Shown: positions 30,085 to 39,589 of the stretch, piece by piece
How the letters are laid out: each line of letters opens with the position of its first letter
Position numbering within the stretch: position 1 is the first letter of the stretch
DNA from: Amoebophrya sp. A120
Lineage: Eukaryota > Sar > Dinophyceae > Syndiniales > Amoebophryaceae
Length of the DNA stretch: 64,000 bases
Assembly: GCA_905178155.1 (NCBI GenBank)
Contig: CAJINV010000021.1
Coordinates: forward strand, 160,360 to 224,359
Direction of reading: 5' to 3'
The notes under the pieces: model-generated
The model's input: the letters and a program-made list of their open reading frames with translations, nothing else
The model's database searches: none
What the model was told of the DNA's origin: nothing
Made by a program: the position numbers and the translations under genes

Positions 30085-33000
30085 ATGTCCCGCCGGGGGT
30101 CGAGGCGTAATTCACTCCGGCCAGCACGGCCTCCCGGGCACGAAAGGATACTTCTTTTACCGACGGAACATTACTACAAAACTGGAAAAGCTTCCATGAT
30201 TCCCTGGCCGCGATGGCTCCCCCGCCCCGGCATTATCGTCTGTGCTGTTCTCAGTTTCTTGTTACAGCAGGTTTTGCAGGTGTTCGGGCGGGATGAGGAT
30301 GAGAATAATAGGGCCGCAACATCAAGAAGTGCTGGCTCCACCGGGGGCGCCCTTCAGTCGTCCTCGAGGACAAAAAAACAGCACGTGAAATACGCCGAGT
30401 GCCAACATCGCTACACAGACTACCGGCCGGATTTCTTCGACTGCGAGGGCTCGCCGAGCTGGGATGCCTTCATGGATTTGGTGCGGCAGGCCGCGAAGCT
30501 GAAGTTCCAGATGATTCCGCCGGAATTGTACAATATGGCGCAGTATCCATGGAAAAAGTACCCAAATCTGACTAAGTACAAAGAGAAAGAATATAGAAAT
30601 CGCAACACGAATCCCGTTTCGATATGTTCAACAACTTGAAAAACGGAATTTCTCTTGCTGAAATTGTCGCATCTACAACTACATGATGTAAAAGAGTTGC
30701 GGCGTTTCTTGCCGACTTTGTCACCAAGGGTCATGCAATTCCGATTTGTACCAGTCTGCGATACTACTTTTGCACAGGATACGCGCAAGATCATCGAAAT
30801 CTGGGACGCGAAACCCTACCCGCCGCAGGATTTCCACAACATGCTCTGTGACCCGCGGAAAGTCTGGAATCCGCTGCATGCGGAAGAGTATCAGCCATTT
30901 TGCCTCTACGGGTTTATCTACGCTCTCTTGATCCGGGCGCGGGTGTTTATGAGCGAGGGGAGCAAGGACCTGGTCAAGATGGCCAAGGAGGATTTGAGCT
31001 ATGCGGTAAAAGGAAAAGCATAGGCATGCATATTTATCTATCATTTAAAGAAAAAAGTGCGAGTTGGTTCTTCTTGAGGTAGTTCAGTATCATTGCAATC
31101 CCGTGGCTGTGGTGCGAAGTTCGTCAACTAGAGAAGTTCATCCTGCCTGATGAACGGCAAGCACAGCGCAAAGCTGGTGCTCCTGCAAACCCATCTGTAA
31201 AAGAATTTTAATACCACAACTTGCTCTGTAGACGATACACTCTGTTCTTCGCTACAACTTCACAGCAAGTGCGAAAAAAGTATACATCGAATCAAACGGA
31301 TTTCCAATTTCTATTTGAACCAAACTAGGTCACCTGCCTCGGTAAGGAAGGTTCCGTCGATTTTCTCGATAGTTCTGCGGTGGGCGCGACCATTTTGGAT
31401 TTCTACATCAATATCGGCGAAACGGAGTTTTACACCTACGACGAGTACGTGAAGAAGTTCCCGGTCCCCGAGCCCCCGCCCGACGAGTTTGGCATGCTGC
31501 ACTACAACCCGCAACCCCCCCTGGAAGAGCAGCAGCTACATAAGCTTTTTTTCCACGAGGACAGGAGAAGAACCCTCCACGCTGCGGTCTTCGGCACGCA
31601 CGCCACCCTGTCCCTCGAAACGGTCCACATGGTGCAGGAGTTTGTCTTGCGCGACCAGGTGGAGTTGAAGCCGGTCTTCTACGGGTTGGAACCGCGGTGG
31701 TGCGGCATTCTCGGCATGTGCAACCGGGGGGATCCGGCGTTTGCGAAGTTTTTCAAGGACGCGGAACAGGACCCCTACGGGGACGACTTTACCTGGGAGA
31801 GTATGCAGGAAAAGTTTTGTACGTCTGGGTCGTTTCGGTAGATGATCTGTGCGATGCATCGCAAGAGCTGCATGACAAGCATGCGCAGTTTATCTCCCGC
31901 TAGTACACAGACAGATTTCCAACTGACAAAAAAAATGGAGCAGCAGATTGAAGCGGTTTATTTTCGCGATGAGGAGTTGAAAAAATCCGACTTTCTATGA
32001 ATGAAAAAGGCCATCACAAAAGTCATTTTGTAATGCAGTTTATGTATGAACAGAAATGATGATAACAGTATTTAACAACTCTACTATTTCGATGCGAAAA
32101 AAATCGAAATGGTATCAAGCATGGCCAAAAACCACTGAATCTTTGCTAGACAGGAGGTATATCAAAAAAGAGATACCGATTGCATGCAGAGTCCTAGCCC
32201 TTTTGATATGCAGGAAAAACTGCAGGACTAAAACTGATAGTGATGGTCTTTTTACTCCCTTTCCATATTCGCTCTTGTGCACAGAGCCGCTGGTCGGGTG
32301 CCTGCTGTTGCAAAAACTCTGGCGGGAGAGGATGCAAAAGACGCTACCGGTGTTAGGCTACTTGGGCGTCGCGCTCTTGAATTCCGTGCCGCCACTGGAT
32401 CTGGTGAAGTTCTGGGATTTGCTGGACGGCAGAAAACCGGGCACGGACACGATTCTGTACGTGAACAACCGGATCCTGCGGGAGCAAATCTACTACCAAA
32501 CCGGGATAGTAGCGCCCTACGTCCGCGCACACGGCCTGTACACGAAATCCGTGTACAGTCCGCAGATTGACCGGGTGCTGTTTTGGCGCGCGCCGCTCTT
32601 CGTCTACCCCACACTGAGGTGCGCAATTTGGCAGTTCTTGAAAGGTATATCAAGTTGTGTCCAAATGTTTGATGCGACTACAGTCTTGCTTGTGATTTTC
32701 TATCTACTCCAACATAGAAGTCAGCAGTTGATAATGGTAATGGAGATGGACTGTAATCCTTCGAAGAACCTTGTTGAAACGAATCAGTGTCAGTTTCTAT
32801 CTCGTGATCCTCGAGCCGCACAGTACAAAAATCACGACATACAACGACCAATGCAATAATTGCTTAACAGCCATGCGAGACCGGCCAGCATCGCCGGCTA
32901 CAACCGCCCTCGGGGAGCTTCCTTCACCTGAAGGAGAAGTAGCGGGAAAACCTTCTACAAGTAGCGACGATAACCCCGACGTATCCAACAGCAAATTTCC

Positions 33001-35297
33001 CTTCACGATCCGGTTCCTCGACGAGAAGGAGTCGATGGACTACTCCGTCGTGGCCCAGCACCGCAGCGTGATTCTGCTTCCCTGGGACCACGCGCTGATG
33101 ACGTTTTACGAGCTGTATTCCATGTCCGTCCCGCTGTTTCTGCCGAAAATCGAGTGGATTTACCGGTTTGTGTACCAGCGGGGTCAACTCTCCGTGGGCG
33201 AGCCGCTGTACCAGTCGGTGCACCCCCGGCACAAGCGGCCCCGGGCGAAGTTCGCCAGCTACGATTACCCCGAGCCCACGGACAACAGCACCAACAAAGA
33301 GTCGGTCGGGCCCATGTCCGTGCAAACGGGGTTGTCGTCCGCGAAAGCGGCGAGAGGGGTCACGGAGGACATGCTGCGCCGGGGGTTGGACGAAAACCTG
33401 GGGCTGGTGGAGGTCCGGGCCTACATGGTTGCGGCGCTCGATCTCATCATGGACATGCAGTACTTTCTCACCGCCGCGGAAAACAAAACGACCGAAGCCG
33501 ACTCCTACACCAGCGCGGGGAAGGTGAAACGGTACACGAAGGCGAACCGCGACCAGCTATCCTATGTAAAAACGTCCCCATGACGACCCCATAGTTGTCA
33601 TGTTGCAAATCTGCATAAGTAGTAAAAATGTTTCTCATGCGGTTGCGGACGAGCCCCATGAGGAGCATTTTCCATACACTCGCGCGCCGCGCCCATTCTA
33701 GTTAGGGTCTATTTTTGCTTTCTTCTTCTCTTCATCCCATTTCGACAGGTCAAGCAATTCTACTCTCGCAGTTCGCTCCGGCTACAGTGATCTACTTAAA
33801 CTTCTATTTTGATTTTACATTGCAATATATCGTTTTCTGGAATTTGTGATGCTCGATTCAGCCTGCACGATATGCTAGATCTGTGATGCTGATTCAGCTA
33901 GCTAAACAGAATTACACTACGAGGCTAAACTTGTCATGCGCAGCAATCAAAGTTGCTTGATTCATTTGTGTAGCAGGTTCCTTTCCCATTTTGACTATGA
34001 GGCGGGGACGTTTCTACAGAGGATACCAGCTGGATTTGCAGTCTATCGAGTACTATGAAATGCAAAAGCATCGTGCTAGTATAAATTGCATTACAAATTG
34101 CCTTAGCATTACAAATTAAATTTGTAATGCTGATTTACCTTGAGAAAGAGATTTGTTATGCATAGATGCAATTACTACGAGTACGATACTTATGCACAGG
34201 ATAAGTACAGTGACGAGCCGTGGCACCCGTACACGCCGTTCCAGATGTCCCTATCAAATGCAAGTATGTCTGGGTCTGGAAAGTTGTGATGCAACTCCTA
34301 GAGTAATTAGCCTAGCGCACTGCAATACGGAGCGTAGCATGACATAGTTTCTGTGCTGCTATGTTTTGCGAATTCCCCATTGCAGACTGCGTTTTTGCAT
34401 GACAGACAAGGGGATCTTTTCGTGCCATGCATCACAGAGTGTAGTAGAGTCATGCCAGAAGAAGCATGACAAAGCTCGGAATCTTCCAGAGGACCCAGAC
34501 TACATATTTGCAATGCATAGTCCCCGCGGGACAGTAACGAGTGGAATCGGATGCGCAAGGGCGGCTGGTGGCTGCGCCGGGGCGTGCGGGTCGACGCCAT
34601 GCGGTACTGGTTTCAGTACTCGGATTATCAAATAATGCAAATATGTCTGGGTCTGGAAGGTAGGAACTTGTGATGCTGTCCTTGGATTCTAAAAAAATCT
34701 GTATTGCATGACCAGCAAGAGGAGCCCAATTTGTGCTACGCGGGGAGGGCATTTTGCATGCGGAATAGGCATCAGCAAGCCGTCTGAAAACCTGTGATGC
34801 TAGGCCACGCATTACAGGAAACATGGGTCATGCAAAATGTGCATAACAACCCTCGCATCTCTCCAGACCAACACATATTTGCAATTGATACCGATTTCTA
34901 CCGGTTTCCGGCCCTGCAGTACTTCGACAACATTCCGGACCTGTTCTGCCGCCTGCAGTCCGCGGACCTCCCCTGGATCACGAACGTATGACAGTGCACA
35001 TCTCTGCCTCCCCCTCATTGTTCATGCAAAATGCCAACTCCAGGCGCTGTCTTGTGGCACTGTTTGCATCACAAATGCCGGAACCCCAACTAGTACTAAA
35101 CTAGGCATATAAAAAATTTGTCATGCACAGGCTCCATGTGATGTGCTGGTGTTTGTATCGCTGTCCATGACATGATACGCGTGAGGGGGAGGGGGAGTTG
35201 GGCAATGCCATAGAACGCCATGCACAAGTACAACGACGAAACATTGTTGGAATCCACACAGTACTGGACGGATGCGGTGGTGCGGTTGCTGTCTTGA
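30085..35297 (+). CDS. Type II membrane protein, glycosyltransferase-like, 871 aa
   Basis: Start ATG 30085. Ten exons (30085-30615, 30778-31005, 31329-31800, 32285-32644, 32871-33557, 34031-34053, 34209-34251, 34525-34625, 34896-34986, 35218-35297) sum to 2616 nt. One hydrophobic segment near residues 49-67 (GIIVCAVLSFLLQQVLQVFG) after a basic N-terminus predicts a Golgi/ER signal anchor with a lumenal catalytic part. Blocks SVILLPWDHALMTFYELYSM-SVPLFLPKIEW and YWFQYSDFYRFPALQYFDNI resemble the C-terminal region of large eukaryotic glycosyltransferase-like proteins; the assignment is inference and no donor can be named. The first four introns are GT-AG, the last five are introners (G, B, A, A, C), so invasion is confined to the 3' half. 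Two exons are only 23 and 43 nt. Confidence 0.75.
30616..30777 (+). other. Probable GT-AG intron whose 3' end resembles a family B introner
   Basis: GTTTCG ... TTTTGCACAG, phase 0, joins AAT CCC to GAT ACG CGC. The last bases ACTACTTTTGCACAGGATA match the family B right terminus, but no matching left TIR or 5-nt duplication is present. The donor is poor, so the left boundary is uncertain. Confidence 0.5.
31006..31328 (+). other. Canonical GT-AG intron
   Basis: GTAAAAGG ... AAACTAG, phase 0, joins AGC TAT GCG to GTC ACC TGC in the glycosyltransferase-like gene. Confidence 0.8.
31801..32284 (+). other. Canonical GT-AG intron
   Basis: GTATGC ... TTGTGCACAG, phase 1, joins GAG A to AG CCG CTG (residues E-K-P-L). 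No TIR despite some introner-like vocabulary (GCATGACAAGCATGC) inside. Confidence 0.75.
32645..32870 (+). other. Canonical GT-AG intron
   Basis: GTATATC ... TTGCTTAACAG, phase 1, joins TTG AAA G to CC ATG CGA GAC. Confidence 0.8.
33558..34025. mobile_element. Introner, family G (468 nt)
   Basis: Left TATCCTATGTAAAAACGTCC, right GGACGTTTCTACAGAGGATA. Target duplication CCAGC (33553-33557 and 34026-34030). Excision gives GAC CAG CTG GAT. The longest uninterrupted element; only its ends resemble other families. Confidence 0.9.
34054..34203. mobile_element. Introner, family B (150 nt)
   Basis: Left TATGAAATGCAAAAGCATCG, right CGATACTTATGCACAGGATA. Target duplication AGTAC (34049-34053 and 34204-34208). 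Excision joins GAG TAC to AGT GAC GAG. Only 23 nt of exon lie between this and the family G element. Confidence 0.9.
34252..34519. mobile_element. Introner, family A (268 nt)
   Basis: Left TATCAAATGCAAGTATGTCT, right TACATATTTGCAATGCATA; target duplication GTCCC (34247-34251 and 34520-34524). Excision gives ATG TCC CCG CGG. The right TIR carries a small insertion (CCAGAGGACCCAGAC). Confidence 0.9.
34626..34890. mobile_element. Introner, family A (265 nt)
   Basis: Left TATCAAATAATGCAAATATG, right CACATATTTGCAATTGATA. Flanks CGGAT / CCGAT. Excision joins TAC TCG GAT to TTC TAC CGG inside a conserved-looking YWFQYSDFYRFP block. Confidence 0.88.
34987..35212. mobile_element. Introner, family C (226 nt)
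   Basis: Left TATGACAGTGCACATCTCTG, right GGGAGTTGGGCAATGCCATA. Target duplication GAACG (34982-34986 and 35213-35217). Excision gives ACG AAC GCC ATG; the CDS ends 85 nt later. Confidence 0.9.
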
Positions 35298-35592
35298 TAG
35301 GTAGACGCTAAAGGAGATGAAAAAGTGTCTCTGGTTGTGGCCCTTTCATTTCAAGTAAGTTCTGTGGCCCATCCAAGTCCAACGTAAAAAAAGTGAACCG
35401 AACTCGTGAAAAGAATAAGATCAAGATGAACACGTACTAAAAATTGTACGAACAAAGATGACATGATGATCTTGTTGAAGATCAACATTCCCACTGAATC
35501 CAACGCGAACTTCTCTTTTTTACGTTTTCTTCTGAAGAAAGCATTATAGATGAAGCAAAACCAGGCTAGAACTAGAAGTAGAGTTTTCCTGG

Positions 35593-35973
35593 GTGGAAGT
35601 GCGGGTATCCATCAAATTGGAAATAGTAACTTTTTTGAGCAGGAGGCCCGCCATCGTGTTCAGTAATGACGCGTTGACGTCTTACTCGGAGGCGCAGCCG
35701 TGTTGGCCCACCTGGTTTGTTGACCTGCAGGGCGCAATTTTACACGAGGTAGCCGTCCCTCGTGGACGAACGGATCGCGGTTTATTGAAGAAAAATTTTC
35801 CTGATTCAAAGGAGAAGATGATTGATTTCAAGCGTGCGGTGTTCGGTATTACTCTAGAATCTAAGGTCTCATCTCAAGCTTTCGCAAAGCACCTCCTGCT
35901 CTCGGGATTGATTTGGCTGTGTAACTTTAGACAGGTAGTACTCGCAGACCATAAGATGCAAGCAAGGGGCTGA
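35593..35973 (+). CDS. Possible exon of an unknown small gene
   Basis: A 126-codon open frame without an initial ATG (the first codon is GTG), which may begin at an acceptor such as TTTTTGAGCAG at 35642. The translation has credible composition (PAIVFSNDALTSYSEAQPCW, SGLIWLCNFRQVVLADHK) but no recognised domain. The flanks 35298-35592 and 35974-36076 show nothing. Confidence 0.3.
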   Translation: MEVRVSIKLEIVTFLSRRPAIVFSNDALTSYSEAQPCWPTWFVDLQGAILHEVAVPRGRTDRGLLKKNFPDSKEKMIDFKRAVFGITLESKVSSQAFAKHLLLSGLIWLCNFRQVVLADHKMQARG

Positions 35974-36076
35974 CTTCAAGAGCGCAGGCTTTCGTCAGCG
36001 CAGGCTTTCGTCAGTCGGACAATTCATCGCTATACCTGACAGATTTATTGAGTTAACCACGACAGTTTGCTAGACC

Positions 36077-36886
36077 ATGGGCAACCAGTTCGGTTGTTCT
36101 GGAAGGGGCGATGTGGCCACAGAGGCCGAGGAGAAGTCCAACGTCCCCGGCGAGGACACGAAGCCGAAACAAGAACAACCGACAATCGACTTCGACTCTC
36201 TTTCTCGCGAGGGAGCGCGAAGGGTGTTTATAAACAAGCTACTGGGGATCACTCCTCCAAAGGCGCGATCGGAAGATCCAAGAAGAGTCGCGCACGCCGC
36301 GAAACGCAGCACTTCCGCCGCGTCCGCGTCCACCGCAGAGCCAGGGTCGCGGGGTTCATCATTGTCATTCGAAGATGCAGTGCCTCCTTCGGCACCCTAC
36401 ACACAACAAGGGCAGTTGCCGTCCCAGAAGCAGGTGGAGCGGGCGCAGGCGCAGGAGCTCGAGGAATTGTGGGACGCGTGCATTGGCGGCTTCGGGAATA
36501 ACGAGATGAAATCTTACGATGCCGAGACGAAAGATAAGGCCACACTGCTCTCAAAGATCTTTCCATCCTCATATTTTCGGCAAGCGTACCTTCTGGGTCT
36601 TTCGCATCACTTTAGTAACAGCAATCGGATCAAAAAGCGGACTCACCCTTTATTGCAAGTCGGTGACCTCTCTCCGAGTCCGAACAGCGATCGGGCTGTT
36701 CACGGTCATCCACAGCCTGGAGGTGATAAAGGTGCTGTCGATGATGCAGGCATTGATGTTGAAGATAAGGTCGCACCATCATCACCCCGACCGGAGCAGG
36801 ACGACAAGTGGCGAAATAATCTCCGAGACCTCTGGCTGAAAGCGGCACACGCGGACTACTACAGCAAGGAAGTGTATCCTTGCTAA
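36077..36886 (+). CDS. Unknown protein with N-myristoylation motif, 269 aa
   Basis: Single exon from ATG 36077. MGNQFGCSGRG offers Gly2 for N-myristoylation and Cys7 for palmitoylation, suggesting peripheral attachment to a membrane. The middle is Ala/Ser/Glu-rich, followed by an ordered-looking region (ELEELWDACIGGFGNNEMKS, FRQAYLLGLSHHF), an acidic linker and a C-terminus WRNNLRDLWLKAAHADYYSKEVYPC. No catalytic domain recognised. No introner. Confidence 0.7.
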   Translation: MGNQFGCSGRGDVATEAEEKSNVPGEDTKPKQEQPTIDFDSLSREGARRVFINKLLGITPPKARSEDPRRVAHAAKRSTSAASASTAEPGSRGSSLSFEDAVPPSAPYTQQGQLPSQKQVERAQAQELEELWDACIGGFGNNEMKSYDAETKDKATLLSKIFPSSYFRQAYLLGLSHHFSNSNRIKKRTHPLLQVGDLSPSPNSDRAVHGHPQPGGDKGAVDDAGIDVEDKVAPSSPRPEQDDKWRNNLRDLWLKAAHADYYSKEVYPC

Positions 36887-37190
36887 AAAAAAAATATGTG
36901 ACTCTGGATATTCTGAAAAGTGCGAAACTTTTTGATAGCTAAAGTTCAAAAATTTGAATTTTTCTACTCGGACGGCGTTCATTCGGTAGCTTAACCGGTC
37001 ACGTGCCCGATCTTCCCATATGCTCCTCTTTTGCATTGTTCTTGTTTGGTTTTTGCCTGCGGGAGGGGATTTCGGCCTCTATACACGGCTACCCGCATGC
37101 AAAAATAAGGGAAAAGGAAAAGTGTATTCACGCAAAGCGGTTGGCACCCACCTTGAGTATGTCTTCCTACTGATAAGCGGAGACGAAGAT

Positions 37191-37221
37191 AGGTAGAATT
37201 CTTGCCGCTAGAATTCTACCT
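37191..37221. repeat. Perfect short hairpin downstream of the myristoylated-protein gene
   Basis: AGGTAGAATTCT (37191-37202), 7-nt loop, AGAATTCTACCT (37210-37221): a 12-bp perfect stem about 300 bp past the stop. Possible 3' processing signal or miniature repeat. The surrounding 36887-37600 contains no convincing gene. Confidence 0.6.
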
Positions 37222-37639
37222 TCGGTATTTATTTCTTAGTCCTGACATATATACCTGATTGATTGTTTGGTTTTGTTTCTTCGATGTGTCTTCTTGTTCT
37301 CATTAAAATTGAAAACAGCACCTGAATAAAGCTATGGACACAACAAGGATGGCGGAGCCGGCGCCATTATCCGCCTGGTGCACAGAGATCATAGTTTTAA
37401 GCGAGCGCCTCTGCATTTTCTTCCGCCTAGGGCCGCCTTTCCTCGCGGCGCGATTGAAATGCATTCGACGATAAGGGCAGAAGTGTTGCAACGCGCGATA
37501 GAATAAAGCCAAGATGTACTACCCCTCCTCCTCCTTGTTCTTCGTGTTGCTTACCGTTCGTATTTTTTTGATAGTTAACATCGGTCCATGATACGCACTA
37601 CAGATTGTGTTTTTACCCGGGGCAAGGTAACAAACACTC

Positions 37640-38560
37640 ACTGTGACTGTTCATGAAGACCATGGCCGACACTGATCGCTCGGCGCCGCCTTGTCGATTG
37701 CGCGAAAGTTTTCGTCGTCCGCGCCCGTAAGAAGCGAGGTCTTCTTTGCGTCCCTGCGCCATGTCTGTCGGTCTGCGGCTTGCGGCCGCGGAAGATTTTT
37801 CCTCGCCCGCAGCAGGGCCTTTATCTTTATGGCTCCCGAGCCGAGGACCCTGTTTGCGCTGTGTTGCGCTAGCTTGCGTGCCGCGAGGGGTTTCTGTCCG
37901 CCCGTGCACCGCAGCCGTGGAACGCCGCCGCAACTGTTGTAGGTAGTGGCTAGCGGGCGGGTGACAATTTTCTTTGCGCCCCTGTCCGGCCCGAAGCCCT
38001 GCGCGCGCCATGTTAGAAATTCGCATCGGGCGGGCGGAAAAGAGATCCTCTCCGCGCGCGCTACGCACGCGGGCGACCTCATTTCTACCGCCCCCAGCGC
38101 CCGGGCGTGCGCTTTGTTTGTTGTTTCGATCGTACGCGCGTGGCAGGTGTGCTTTAGTATCTTCTCGGAGCCAGCGAGGCCGCCGCGGCCGTCTTCTTTG
38201 TTTTGTTTCTGCCCGTGCTTTTGCTGGAGCAGCGCTTGCGCCTTGCCATGTGGCAGCTGCAATGTCGCTGCGCGCGCGCGCGCCGGTTGAGCAAAGAAGC
38301 TGTGATGTCCGGTGCAGTGGGAGCAGGGTTGTGGTTTCCTGTGCGCGTGCCGCAAATTTCTCGTATCCGGCGTCCCGCCCGCACGAGAATGTGTTGCGGC
38401 CTCGTTGTCCCCCCTCACCCCCGCTTCTTCCGCGCGCATGCAGCGCGCTTTTGTTGGTTCCTGCGTACGTTGCCCGCGCCTTTCTTCTTGCCGGCCCGGG
38501 CGCTTTTGGCTCGTCGAAGATTTTGCTTCTGCCAAACGTTGCGCGCTCGCCAGCAGAAAA
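37640..38560. other. Third GC-rich island
   Basis: Same character as the islands at 4390-6060 and about 9040-9640: GCGC-rich, open in several frames on both strands, Arg/Ala/Pro/Cys-rich translations. It ends shortly before an acceptor-like GGATACAG at 38621, so it may be a long 5' intron or promoter region of the next gene. No specific ORF is credible. Confidence 0.45.
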
Positions 38561-38621
38561 AAAATTTTGCTTTTCAAAAAACCTACGGTTGTCACATAAA
38601 GTGTTTTTTTTTCGGATACAG

Positions 38622-39376
38622 TGGTTCCGAAGTTCCAGTTTTTTTATGACAAGGTTTTGAAAAACCGCTGGACGAAGTTTTACAAGAAGCTGACGACACC
38701 CGCGCGTTCCGGGTCCCCCCTAGAGCTGGTTCAACACCGGTACGATCGATCAATGGAAGAGTATATCAAAAAGGTAGACCCGGATTATGCAACGAACATG
38801 AACGACGAGCAGTATCAGAAAGTGAGAATTCCAAACCAAGAAAACCAGCTCGCAAACACTCCCGAGAAGAAGAAAAGAATGCTGCTTGTTGATTGGATAC
38901 AAGGAAACGACGCGGAAAACTTTGACAGCGTCTTGCGGTGGCTCGGTTCGTGGCCCCCCTTCTCAACAGACCTGACAGAAATGGAAGTCATCCGCTCCGG
39001 CAAAATAGTAGAAGATTATAAACTACTCTCCGAAGGGGACGATGGTGACTCGCTATGGCAGACGCAGCTCCAGGTCTTACACATCACGGTGGATCTCGAG
39101 CTTCTGAGTGACCTGCCGAACCTGAAGCTCAAGTACCCCCCGGAGAAGCTGAGGCATTTAAATCAAAGAGCCGATGACGAAATTGAGGTGTTGCGGAGCC
39201 AACCGCATCTCTGGCGCCCCCTGCGTGGAAACGGTCAAACCGCAAAAGAGATCAACTACATGGAGAGTTGGTTGAAAAGCCAAGACAATGAAGAACTCCG
39301 AAAAGAGCTAGTGCAAAGTCTTATGCGCGGTTTGGTTCGTATGTTTGGTCGTGATCTACGTAAACGGAAATCGTAA
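38622..39376 (+). CDS. Unknown protein, terminal exon (about 251 codons)
   Basis: The open frame follows a splice-acceptor-like TTTTTTTCGGATACAG; the first in-frame Met is at 38753, so an upstream first exon (inside or beyond the GC island) is likely. The product is hydrophilic and largely helical in character (VPKFQFFYDKVLKNRWTKF, KKRMLLVDWIQGNDAENFD, ending GLVRMFGRDLRKRKS). No membrane span, no recognised family, no introner. Confidence 0.55.
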
Positions 39377-39589
39377 CTAGGGCCGTAATATCGTAATTAC
39401 GTGAATCACGATGGGCCACTAGCTAAGCATCCGGATGCGCTTGACCTTCAGTGCTGTTTTGTTTGGCTCAAGTCTTGCGCTTGCTGCCTGAGTAAACTAG
39501 GGCGATTTTTTTGTTGGCGCTTTCGCTCCCGTTTCTGGAATTGGATTGACACTTGTGCTCTCTACCACCGTGGAACACGATCAGACCTC

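Noticed and set aside
39468-39479. TTTGGCTCAAG, the last 11 nt of the dinoflagellate spliced leader
   Set aside because: The upstream half of the leader is absent; an 11-mer match in 64 kb on two strands is not improbable. Not called a relict leader.
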